A stretch of DNA of 12,226 bases from positions 1 to 12,226 of the forward strand of contig LRSK01000030.1 of the NCBI GenBank assembly GCA_001563325.1, in the 5' to 3' direction. Each line of letters opens with the position of its first letter. Positions within the stretch are counted from its first letter, which is position 1. This document shows, piece after piece, positions 1 through 6,720 of this stretch. Under the pieces are notes generated by a model. It saw only the letters and a list, made by a program, of their open reading frames with translations, was not told where the DNA came from and made no database searches. A program made the position numbers and the translations under genes. Origin of the DNA: Candidatus Thorarchaeota archaeon SMTZ1-83 (lineage in GTDB: Archaea > Asgardarchaeota > Thorarchaeia > Thorarchaeales > Thorarchaeaceae).

Positions 1-495
1 GATGCCGCTGCTCTATTCTCACAGTGGACACTTCAGAATCCTGATGGCTCACTTCTTACGACTTCTTCTGTGCTGAATGAGTTAGTCAATCGACCGAGTC
101 AGGAACGAGCACAACACCTCATATCCATAGGCCGCCTAAGGATTGAGACCCCCGGTCCCAAACATGTCAAGGCAGTCAAGAAGGCTGCAGAGCATACCGG
201 TGATTTGGGAGTCCTGTCGACAATCGATGTCGAGTTGGTCGCGCTTGCTCTTCAAGAGAAAGAGCGGAGTAGGAAGGTGACCATTGTTTCTTCGGATCTA
301 TCTGTCCTCAATACAGCGTCCGTACTAGGCATTGGTATCAAGGACCCTCGAGAACGAATGAAGCATCTAGTACGGTGGAGACTGAGATGCCCAGCATGCG
401 GTCATGAGGAGGATTTTGTAGCCGTACACTTGGAGTGTCCTGTTTGCGGTACTGAGATGAAGCGAAAAGCTGGCGACAAGCGAAATGTACGCTGA
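1..495 (+). CDS. nob1: rRNA maturation endonuclease Nob1 (5' end missing)
   Basis: Nob1 is the PIN-domain endonuclease that cleaves the 3' end of the small-subunit rRNA precursor during late ribosome assembly. The frame is open from the first base, so the gene begins before the window; the first visible residue is an Asp followed by AAALFS, which fits the first catalytic Asp of a PIN domain. Counting from there, Glu27 (SVLNEL), Asp76 (LSTIDVEL) and Asp99 (VSSDLSVL) match the remaining acidic metal-binding positions. A C-terminal zinc ribbon follows, with CPAC at 130-133 and CPVC at 146-149. A GTG at 70 (codon 24) gives an internal candidate start, but using it would discard the first part of the PIN fold, so it is not the true start. 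The TGA is at 493-495. The PIN plus C-terminal ribbon order is what archaeal Nob1 proteins show. The next gene lies 72 nt downstream on the same strand. Confidence 0.88.
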   Translation, partial: DAAALFSQWTLQNPDGSLLTTSSVLNELVNRPSQERAQHLISIGRLRIETPGPKHVKAVKKAAEHTGDLGVLSTIDVELVALALQEKERSRKVTIVSSDLSVLNTASVLGIGIKDPRERMKHLVRWRLRCPACGHEEDFVAVHLECPVCGTEMKRKAGDKRNVR

Positions 496-567
496 ACTAT
501 AGTGTTACTCAGGTCATACTACTTGTTTAATGGACTCCAAGAGAGGATCTAGAGGAGGTTTCTCCAA

Positions 568-831
568 TTGACACGTGAATCAGCACTCACGATTGATCGA
601 GACATTGAAGACGTCAAAGCACAGGTCAAGCGGGAGATTGAGTCCCTCCGCGAGCAGATTGGCTCGTTTAATTATAGGAGAAATCCTCCCGATTGGAGGG
701 CCCCATTTCAGCTCCACCGACTGCGAAGGGCTCTGCGGATTCACTACTTGGCATTCAACATACGAGGCACGATCCCTGACCCAGAAGGAGCTAAAGAGCT
801 CAAGTGGGAACTTCAGAACGGCCTTGAGTAG
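568..831 (+). CDS. Small hypothetical protein (87 aa), charged, coiled-coil N-terminus
   Basis: I do not recognise this protein. It starts at TTG 568-570, preceded by a strong Shine-Dalgarno match GGAGGT (about 554-559) at 8 nt spacing, which is the main reason for believing it and for choosing this start. Residues 10-35 are highly charged with a heptad-like pattern (DVKAQVKREIESLREQI), suggesting a short coiled coil. The second half is basic and aromatic (YRRNPPDW, HRLRRALRIHY). It has no signal peptide, membrane segment or cysteine pair. It follows nob1 on the same strand and could be cotranscribed with it. A different frame of the same DNA (575-1021) is longer but has no ribosome-binding site and runs into yjbQ on the other strand, so I prefer this one. 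Confidence 0.6.
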   Translation: MTRESALTIDRDIEDVKAQVKREIESLREQIGSFNYRRNPPDWRAPFQLHRLRRALRIHYLAFNIRGTIPDPEGAKELKWELQNGLE

Positions 832-837
832 TTCTGG

Positions 838-1266
838 TCATTCTCCCAGAAGTAGAATCTCCAACTTCCTTTTTCTGGGTCGATTATCAAAATCACAGAA
901 GGTTATTTGCTGCCAAGTCCCCAACGTCAAACTACCTCCCACAAAGGGAATGGTTAGACTTGGACCGATGATGGATGCCCTAATGTGTGAGTGGCCGTTG
1001 CCATCTCGCCATCGAAGATGATGTTCGTATACGATGTCCGGTGGGGCAAGTCTATCCATCGCGGCCGGGAAGTCTTTCAGGAGCCCTCCTTCATATTCAA
1101 TCGTAGTCACAGATGCAGTCGAGCCTGGACAGAACACAGTGCAAATCCCTGTCGTCAACCCACTCTCTTTCACAGCTTCAGTTACTTGACCAGTAACATC
1201 AATCATGTCGCAGTTTCCATTTGTGGAGAATGACAGTGTCTTGTGATAGGAACCCAAATCAATCAC
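838..1266 (-). CDS. yjbQ: YjbQ / UPF0047 family protein (secondary thiamine-phosphate synthase family)
   Basis: A 142-aa protein covering the whole single-domain UPF0047 fold. Family landmarks are YHKTLSFST at 7-15, CPGSTASVTTIEYEGGL at 46-62, the DGNGHSHIRASIIGPS block at 88-103 and LGTWQQITFCDFD at 115-127, ending in the usual arginine-rich strand and Gly-Glu. E. coli YjbQ has weak thiamine-phosphate synthase activity; the true role in archaea is unknown. The active-site HTTA-type motif of bacterial members is GSTA here, as in a subgroup of archaeal proteins I recall, so enzymatic activity should not be assumed. The start is GTG at 1266-1264 and has no clear ribosome-binding site. A strong one instead precedes an in-frame ATG 19 codons upstream that is blocked by TAG-TGA (see 1288-1323). 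Its 3' end lies 6 nt from the convergent small gene. Confidence 0.85.
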   Translation of the reverse strand: MIDLGSYHKTLSFSTNGNCDMIDVTGQVTEAVKESGLTTGICTVFCPGSTASVTTIEYEGGLLKDFPAAMDRLAPPDIVYEHHLRWRDGNGHSHIRASIIGPSLTIPFVGGSLTLGTWQQITFCDFDNRPRKRKLEILLLGE

Positions 1267-1287
1267 CCTGCCGAGTAGATCGTGTCA

Positions 1288-1323
1288 CTATGTCCCAATC
1301 TGACGAAGTCGCACCTTTTCCAT
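1288..1323 (-). other. Possible 11-codon leader ORF upstream of yjbQ
   Basis: On the minus strand GGAGG (1332-1328) precedes an ATG (1323-1321) by 4 nt. It opens a short frame MEKVRLRQIGT that ends in TAG followed immediately by TGA. The frame is the same as yjbQ, whose GTG start lies 21 nt after the first stop and has no clear ribosome-binding site of its own. This could be a translated leader that delivers ribosomes to yjbQ by reinitiation, the scar of an N-terminal extension lost to nonsense mutation, or coincidence. The rest of the 118-nt gap between yjbQ and the TPR gene shows nothing else convincing. Confidence 0.3.
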
Positions 1324-1384
1324 CTTTCCTCCAGAGAGGAAGAATCAACAAAGCAACTCGGACCCTGTCAGCCGATTTCAAAGC

Positions 1385-3289
1385 TCACTTGTATAGCCAG
1401 TGAGTTCTTCCGGTACCCTTGATGTCCTCAGGTGCTCGAACTCGTTTGGACTGCTCTACCAATTCCAGGAGGCGCTCACGCTTGTCAAGTAGTTCCTCCT
1501 CTCTCTCTTGGAGTGCCAGTATTGCCGCTGTTGGATTCCCCCTCTCCAAAGGATGAAGCACCGCCATCAATGAATCCATCTTGAAGTTCTGTGTTCTTCT
1601 TACTATTTCGTCCATTCGAGTCAACGTGTTGGCTATATCCTCTCTACTGTCCGGCCGATACATGAATATGGCCTCAAAGACAGCAAACAGGTCCTCGAAT
1701 GTGTTGTCCGATTCCCCTACTCTGTCAAAGCCATTTGCCGATTGATTCAGAAGATCGATAGCAGTGTCTACTAATTCTTCGTCACCAGTCCTCAGTGCTT
1801 CGATACCGGCTGTTCTCAACCAGATTGTGGCAATCTCTGGAATCCCCATTTCTTCATAGACTTCAGCCGCTCTCTCTGCAATCCTACTGGCTGTTCTATG
1901 GTATTGCTCGCTGGTTTCAGCATCTCCCAGGCTCTTCGCACACTCAGCTGCCTTGCTATAGTGCTTGGAACTCTCATCAAATTGCTGTGAGGCCTCGTAC
2001 TCCTTGGCAAGGCCAATGTAAATCTCGAGTGCTGTTTCTGATTGCTGTCTGGCCTCCTCAGCTTTTCCAGCCTCGTCGAGTACTTCTGCAGCGGCCTCCA
2101 GTGCCACTGCCTGCGCTTCTTTGTGTCCGCTTTGTACCTCCGACTCAGCTTGCTTGAGATAGTAATCCACGACTTCGTTGTAGATGCTGTCTGCTTCCTC
2201 CCTGCGGCCCCATTTCAGGAGGCACATCGCCTGATATCTCAAGAAGCTCTTCTCTGAGTCCACTTCCTCGTTCTCTCTTGCCTTCGCAGCCAGCTCTTCG
2301 AAGAGTTCACTTCCGCGTTTGAATGCCCACTTGGCCTTCATGTCGCTTCCAGCTTCCATGAAGAGATTCCCAGACTTCACAAGTAGGGGTGCCACTACCT
2401 CCGGAATGCCCTCCATCTTCAGGTAGGCCTCCGCGGCTTTGATCATGGCATTCTTGCGTGCAGATGTCTGTCTCAGGAACTTGAATGCCTCCTGAGCCGC
2501 ATCAAAGATGTTTCCGGCCTTCTCGAACAGTCCTACCGCCTCGTACAGGTCGCCGGCTTCCATCATAAGCCGCGTTGCTTCTGGCAGCTCTCCCTGTGTC
2601 TGCACAATCTGAGCAGCCTCTGCATAGGCGTTGCCTGCCGAGAGGAGTTCTCCATCCTTCTTTGCCTTCTCTGCCCATTTCAACGAGACCTTTGCCGCGC
2701 GGTCGTTTATTCTGCTACCAAGCTCATCGTCACCGGAAGCATAGTAGAGCCTACCCACTTTCTTCAGTAGACTTACGGCACTCTCGAGGTCATTCTCTTC
2801 CTCTCTGATATCTGCAAGACTCTCCAAGGCATCTGCCGCCTTGAGAGTTATGGTGCGCTTCTCCTCTTCGTCAGCACAGAAGTCTGCAGCCCGAAAGTAG
2901 AAGTCAGCTGCACGCTTGAAGTCAGTAGTCTGCTCTGCAATGTCGCCGGCTTTTGAGTTGAGATCGACAATCTTTCTGTGTACCTTGTCCGAACTGGGTT
3001 GTCTGATTAGCATTAGAGTTGCGTTGTCAAATGACTGATAGGACTCGTATGCCATGTACAGGTCGCGATAGATGTGTCCGGCCCTTTCATAGAGTGTCGC
3101 GGCATTCTCGTACTCATCCTGTGACGCGAAGACTTTAGCAGCTAAGGTGATTGATTTGGCAGCTGCCTCTCTTCTTCCCTCTTCAAGGGCCGCTTTTGCA
3201 TCCATCAATAACTTGTCTGCGGACGTCACAGCAATAGCTCCTGTTGAGTCTTTCATTTCTTGATGCTTATTAAGAATAGTCGTGTCCAA
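1385..3289 (-). CDS. TPR / alpha-SNAP-like alpha-solenoid protein
   Basis: A 634-aa soluble, all-helical protein made of degenerate TPR-like units from about residue 25 to 540. Recurrent patterns are A-x-L/F-Y-x-x-A-G/A-x-I/L-F/Y, e.g. AATLYERAGHIY, AADFYFRAADFC, AGNAYAEAAQI, LLVKSGNLFMEAG, SSKHYSKAAECAKS and IWLRTAGIEAL. The spacing of units and the alternation of 'pathway' helices resemble SNAP/Sec17 proteins, which bind SNARE bundles and recruit NSF in eukaryotes. A charged coiled-coil segment (about 590-620) closes the protein, which ends THWLYK. There is no signal peptide or membrane helix. Start TTG 3289-3287 is supported by GTGAT 6 nt upstream; an ATG 11 codons later (MKDSTG) is the alternative. 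It is divergent from the Gfo/Idh/MocA gene. The SNAP link rests on architecture only; a generic TPR scaffold is the conservative reading. Confidence 0.75.
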   Translation of the reverse strand: MDTTILNKHQEMKDSTGAIAVTSADKLLMDAKAALEEGRREAAAKSITLAAKVFASQDEYENAATLYERAGHIYRDLYMAYESYQSFDNATLMLIRQPSSDKVHRKIVDLNSKAGDIAEQTTDFKRAADFYFRAADFCADEEEKRTITLKAADALESLADIREEENDLESAVSLLKKVGRLYYASGDDELGSRINDRAAKVSLKWAEKAKKDGELLSAGNAYAEAAQIVQTQGELPEATRLMMEAGDLYEAVGLFEKAGNIFDAAQEAFKFLRQTSARKNAMIKAAEAYLKMEGIPEVVAPLLVKSGNLFMEAGSDMKAKWAFKRGSELFEELAAKARENEEVDSEKSFLRYQAMCLLKWGRREEADSIYNEVVDYYLKQAESEVQSGHKEAQAVALEAAAEVLDEAGKAEEARQQSETALEIYIGLAKEYEASQQFDESSKHYSKAAECAKSLGDAETSEQYHRTASRIAERAAEVYEEMGIPEIATIWLRTAGIEALRTGDEELVDTAIDLLNQSANGFDRVGESDNTFEDLFAVFEAIFMYRPDSREDIANTLTRMDEIVRRTQNFKMDSLMAVLHPLERGNPTAAILALQEREEELLDKRERLLELVEQSKRVRAPEDIKGTGRTHWLYK

Positions 3290-3320
3290 TCTGGCATCAC
3301 AAGAGATAGGGACAAAAACT

Positions 3321-3328
3321 CAAATATC
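3321..3328 (+). promoter_or_regulatory. TATA-like element in divergent region (TPR gene / Gfo gene)
   Basis: CAAATATC is preceded by an A-rich stretch (GACAAAAACT) that could act as a BRE. It starts 43 nt upstream of the TTG of the Gfo/Idh/MocA gene, so transcription would begin about 15 nt before the start codon. Read on the other strand the same element gives GATATTTG, about 39 nt from the TPR gene start, so it may serve both directions. Confidence 0.3.
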
Positions 3329-3363
3329 CACGAGGTCATTCATGCTATGGTAGTTGAGACCCG

Positions 3364-4416
3364 TTGAGCAAGGCGAAAACTGGCTTGGGCTTGATTGGAA
3401 CGGGAAATATCGGACGAATGCATCTTGTTGCCATCACAGCGCTACGCGATGCAGGGCTCGTAGATGTGGAAATTCAGGCACTTTGCGATATAGATGAAGA
3501 GGCGCTCAAGACCACAGCTGAGCTCTTTGAAGCTGCTCAGACCTACGAAGACTACAACGACCTTATCAATGATGAGAAAGTCGACATTGTCTATGTATGT
3601 ACTCCTACTAGCAAACACACTGACATAGTGAAAACTGCGGCCAAGGCTAAGAAGGACGTCTTTTGCGAGAAACCACTTGCACACAGTTGCCCACAAGCGC
3701 GTGAGATGTTTGCTGTGACTAAGGACGCAGGTGTAAGAGCCGGGGTCGGCCTGGTCCTAAGATATGATCCGTTCCTTCTATACTCAAAGCAGCTCATTGA
3801 AACACGTGATTTCGGCACTCCAGTTCTGGCCCATATACGCGTCGACCAGCATTTTCCGATAGAACACGGCTACTATACTCAGTGGCGAGGGAACCATTCG
3901 ATTGCTGGAGGAGGCACACTCATCGAGCACAGCATCCACGACATCGACATCCTACAGTGGTTCTTCGGTGATATCGTTAGTGTGTATGCGAAAGTTGGAT
4001 TCTTCTCGGAGAGAGAAGTGGAGGATCATGCATCATTGATTCTAACTCACAGGGACGGGGCTGTGAGCACGCTTGACTCGATATGGCATTCACTGGACCG
4101 TCCTAATGAGAGGCGGATTGAGTTCTTTTTCGAGAAGGGATACATTGGAGTCACCCTTGAAGCAGGTGAACGATGGATAGAGTATCAGACAATTGATGAG
4201 GCGCCTGTGCGTATACATGCAGAACAGGCCAACAACGCGTTGCTCGATGCTCTTGGAGTTCGTGCTAAGAACATTGCACCAGAAGCGTATGATGCTCTGG
4301 CGACAGTGGGCACTGAGAGGTTCTCTGCACTCAGTTACGCGTTCATCAAGGCAATCCAGGCTGGTAGAGATCCCTCCCCGAGCTTTCAGGATGCCATAGC
4401 TGTCCAACATGCGTGA
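3364..4416 (+). CDS. Gfo/Idh/MocA family oxidoreductase
   Basis: A 350-aa NAD(P)-dependent dehydrogenase of the family that oxidises or reduces sugars, inositols and similar hydroxy compounds. The N-terminal Rossmann fold begins almost at the start (GLIGTGNIGRMH, 9-20), with an acidic CDID at 41-44 closing the second strand. CEKPLA at 101-106 carries the family EKP motif. The C-terminal substrate domain has GGGTLIEHSIHDID at 182-195, with His192 in the expected catalytic position. The start is TTG 3364, three codons after an in-frame TGA; no later start is possible without cutting the Rossmann fold. There is no convincing ribosome-binding site, so a short-leader or leaderless transcript is likely. 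The last 8 nt overlap the next gene, implying translational coupling and a shared pathway. The substrate cannot be read from the sequence. Confidence 0.87.
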   Translation: MSKAKTGLGLIGTGNIGRMHLVAITALRDAGLVDVEIQALCDIDEEALKTTAELFEAAQTYEDYNDLINDEKVDIVYVCTPTSKHTDIVKTAAKAKKDVFCEKPLAHSCPQAREMFAVTKDAGVRAGVGLVLRYDPFLLYSKQLIETRDFGTPVLAHIRVDQHFPIEHGYYTQWRGNHSIAGGGTLIEHSIHDIDILQWFFGDIVSVYAKVGFFSEREVEDHASLILTHRDGAVSTLDSIWHSLDRPNERRIEFFFEKGYIGVTLEAGERWIEYQTIDEAPVRIHAEQANNALLDALGVRAKNIAPEAYDALATVGTERFSALSYAFIKAIQAGRDPSPSFQDAIAVQHA

Positions 4417-5779
4417 AACAGCCATAGACCGAGTTGACCCCTCCGACTATGACGCCATTGTTGCTGGAGGTGGTGCAGGAGGTCTGTTGACTTCTCTTGC
4501 TCTAACCGCGGAGGGCAAGAGAGTGTTAGTTCTGGACCAGGCGAACCGGCTTGGTGGAGTATGGCATGGATACTGGGTTGACGATTTCCGCGTTGATCAA
4601 GGTCTACATGTTGTGACTCGGGTCAAGAGAGGTGCCTTCGTCCGTTTCTTGAAAGCACACTTGGACCCTCCCCCTGAGTTTGCTTTGCATGAGGGCTGGC
4701 ATTTCAGAGTTCACGACAAGGTTGGAACGATTCCCTCAAGCGTTGGCGAAACCCTCAGGTGGCCCCTTACCGGAATACGTGGCCGGTTCGGTTTGGCTAG
4801 AATTGGGGCCAAGATCAAGACAATGAAGCTTGAGGAGATGAAACAGTATAAAGACATGACATTCCGACAGTTCATGGAGTCAAGAGGGGCAACAAACCAA
4901 GTCATGCTTGATGTAATGCAGAGTGCGATCTATATGGCTGCTGGGGTGTCAATCGACGAAGCATCTGCATATGAGGCTCTGCGCACTCTGAAAGACACAG
5001 ACAAGGAAAGTAACAAGATTCAGTCTGTACGAAGACTCATCTTCGGGACTGATGAGTATGATGAGGGAATCGCCGTCGGCGGAATGCAGAGCCTTGTAGA
5101 ACGGGTCCGCGACGCTATCAACGGCGAGTATGTCTTGAACGCCACTGTGGAGCAGATTCTTGAGAAGGGAAGACAAGTTCGAGGTCTGTCAGTCAACGGG
5201 AAAGAGCTGGAGCACAACTTGGTGATAAGCAACATACCTCTATGGTCAATGCCCAAGATTGTGACTTCTGAACGCCCCGAGGTAACGCAGTTCTTTGAGA
5301 GATGGAGCCAGATGAGAGTAACTCAGGGCGTAACGATTTGGCTTGGCCTTGACGAGGTTGTAATAGGAGATCGCAAGTCACGGGTAATAGTTCATCCCAG
5401 ACCAGAAACTTGGATGATATCACTCTCCTCGTTTGACCCTTCATGTGCTCCTGAGGGAAAGGAGCTGCTGGGTATTGCTTCAATCCTCCACGAGGGTCGG
5501 ACTACAGAAGAGATGGTTAATGCGGTGAAGAATAACGGTCTGAAGGAATACCACGGAGATGTCCTTAAGCATATTGAGATGGAGCATGTCCAGACATCAT
5601 ACGCTACACGAGCAGCGCTTATCCCCGGTCAGACCGACTTAGATCGACCTGGACCCGGAACCCCGATTGAAGGACTATACATAGTCGGAACAGATACGGC
5701 TGGGTCTGGTGTTGGACTTCAGCAAGCAGCGAACTCTGCTGAAGGCATTCTTGGGGCTATCAAAGCCCGGTTCTCGTAG
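4409..5779 (+). CDS. FAD-dependent oxidoreductase, phytoene desaturase-like
   Basis: A 456-aa flavoprotein of the amine oxidase/phytoene desaturase superfamily. The N-terminal dinucleotide fold has GGGAGG at 20-25, Asp43 at the end of the second strand (VLVLDQ) and the second glycine motif RLGGVWHGYW from 47. The C-terminal FAD clamp is GLYIVGTDTAGSGVGLQQAANSAEGI from 422. Between them lies a substrate domain with no strong specificity signature. Members act on carotenoids, polyprenyl chains, amines or protoporphyrinogen; no choice is possible here. There is no signal peptide or clear transmembrane helix, so association with lipid would be peripheral. ATG 4409 lies inside the end of the Gfo/Idh/MocA gene (8-nt overlap) with no obvious ribosome-binding site, indicating coupled translation. 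Its 3' end is 7 nt from the convergent methyltransferase gene. Confidence 0.83.
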   Translation: MRETAIDRVDPSDYDAIVAGGGAGGLLTSLALTAEGKRVLVLDQANRLGGVWHGYWVDDFRVDQGLHVVTRVKRGAFVRFLKAHLDPPPEFALHEGWHFRVHDKVGTIPSSVGETLRWPLTGIRGRFGLARIGAKIKTMKLEEMKQYKDMTFRQFMESRGATNQVMLDVMQSAIYMAAGVSIDEASAYEALRTLKDTDKESNKIQSVRRLIFGTDEYDEGIAVGGMQSLVERVRDAINGEYVLNATVEQILEKGRQVRGLSVNGKELEHNLVISNIPLWSMPKIVTSERPEVTQFFERWSQMRVTQGVTIWLGLDEVVIGDRKSRVIVHPRPETWMISLSSFDPSCAPEGKELLGIASILHEGRTTEEMVNAVKNNGLKEYHGDVLKHIEMEHVQTSYATRAALIPGQTDLDRPGPGTPIEGLYIVGTDTAGSGVGLQQAANSAEGILGAIKARFS

Positions 5780-5786
5780 GACTGTT

Positions 5787-6602
5787 TCAGGGCTTACTAG
5801 CCTTGAGAGAGAACATCAAGGGGAGGCTTTCTTGGTGTGAGGGGAGAACCCATCTCTTGTCTTCACGCTGAACCATGAAAGGAAGCTCGCGCCAAGTTGT
5901 GTATGGAAACTCGTTGAAGAAATCAACTCTCAGACCTGCGTTTATTAACGAATTGATGATCTCAGACAGGCTGTGACTCCACTCATAGGTAACTCTACTC
6001 TTCACATTGGAGGATGAGTCCGCATAGGTGCCCCCTTCCTCAAATCTCATTGGTCCGGAGGAAAAGTACGGATATCTTAGTCTTAGTTCTTCGACACCTT
6101 CATCATCATCAAACACGTAGGACGCAGGATGGAACTCGCGAATGTAGAAGAAGCCGCCTCGTTTTACGTAACGTGCCACAATCTTGGCCCATTTGGCAAG
6201 ATCCGGCAGCCAAGTCAAGACTCCGCCAGAGGTGAATACTATGTCAAACTCATCGTGGAGAACCTCAGAGAGCTTGTATATATCAGAGGCAATGAAGCGA
6301 GCGTCCATACTGATTTGCCTGCTCAGGTCCTTGGCCAGTTCAATCGCTTTTGCGGAGAAATCCACCCCGGTAACTACGGCACCCAGCCTTGCCCACGACA
6401 GTGTATCCAATCCAAAATGACACATCAAATGAAGGAGTGACCTGTCAGATACGTCACCCACTTCTTCCAACTCGATTGGGTCAAGTGTCTGGTTTCCCTT
6501 CAAGAATCCCTCTACATCGTAGAACCGACTTTCTCTGTGAAAGTCAACACGTTCATCCCAATTCTCCATATTCGCCTTGATCTGCTCGTCCATTGAATCC
6601 AA
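5787..6602 (-). CDS. Class I SAM-dependent methyltransferase
   Basis: A 271-aa single-domain methyltransferase with a Rossmann-like SAM-binding fold. Motif I is LLHLMCHFGLDT (56-67), a variant of the usual GCGTG loop typical of one uncharacterised methyltransferase subgroup. The acidic residue that binds the SAM ribose is Asp81 (TGVDFS), ASDIYKL (about 105-111) follows, and DIVFTSGGVLTWLPDLAKWAK (120-140) is the conserved motif IV region. A C-terminal extension with REFHP, EWSHSLSEIINSLINAGL and FPYTTW probably forms the substrate pocket. The substrate is unknown; small-molecule O- or N-methylation is likeliest. Start TTG 6602-6600 is chosen because GGTGA lies 6 nt upstream; ATG 6593 three codons in is the alternative. 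A good TATA-like box precedes it. The gene converges on the FAD oxidoreductase with only 7 nt between stops and is divergent from porG. Confidence 0.85.
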   Translation of the reverse strand: MDSMDEQIKANMENWDERVDFHRESRFYDVEGFLKGNQTLDPIELEEVGDVSDRSLLHLMCHFGLDTLSWARLGAVVTGVDFSAKAIELAKDLSRQISMDARFIASDIYKLSEVLHDEFDIVFTSGGVLTWLPDLAKWAKIVARYVKRGGFFYIREFHPASYVFDDDEGVEELRLRYPYFSSGPMRFEEGGTYADSSSNVKSRVTYEWSHSLSEIINSLINAGLRVDFFNEFPYTTWRELPFMVQREDKRWVLPSHQESLPLMFSLKASKP

Positions 6603-6636
6603 CCACTCTCACCAATGTTGCTCGTGGCGCTTGGAG

Positions 6637-6646
6637 TATCATATAG
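6637..6646 (-). promoter_or_regulatory. TATA box for the methyltransferase gene
   Basis: On the minus strand CTATATGATA follows a BRE-like CGTTAAGA. Its upstream edge is 44 nt from the TTG start, placing transcription initiation about 12-15 nt before the start codon, with the GGTGA ribosome-binding site just inside the transcript. Confidence 0.42.
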
Positions 6647-6659
6647 TCTTAACGAAAGT

Positions 6660-6667
6660 CCTTTATC
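6660..6667 (+). promoter_or_regulatory. TATA-like box for porG
   Basis: CCTTTATC, after purine-rich AACGAAAG, starts 61 nt upstream of the proposed CTG start. The identical octamer stands 60 nt upstream of the aminotransferase start (8193-8200). The matching distance supports both promoters and the CTG start. Confidence 0.38.
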
Positions 6668-6720
6668 TTCCCGATGTGGGCCAGAGGACGAGCCCATGTG
6701 AGTATTAGGAGCTGTTCAGG

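Noticed and set aside
575..1021. A 148-codon plus-strand frame overlapping the 87-aa gene and yjbQ
   Set aside because: It has no ribosome-binding site, a low-complexity Ser/Arg-rich composition and runs deep into yjbQ on the other strand, so it looks like a shadow frame.
1288..1323. Readthrough or pyrrolysine decoding of TAG joining the leader to yjbQ
   Set aside because: The TAG is followed at once by TGA, and yjbQ is already full length from its GTG, so readthrough is not needed.
1795..2157. A 120-codon plus-strand frame opposite the TPR gene
   Set aside because: It is the reverse complement of helical repeat codons; its Leu/Gln/Pro-rich product resembles nothing and the TPR frame is strongly supported.
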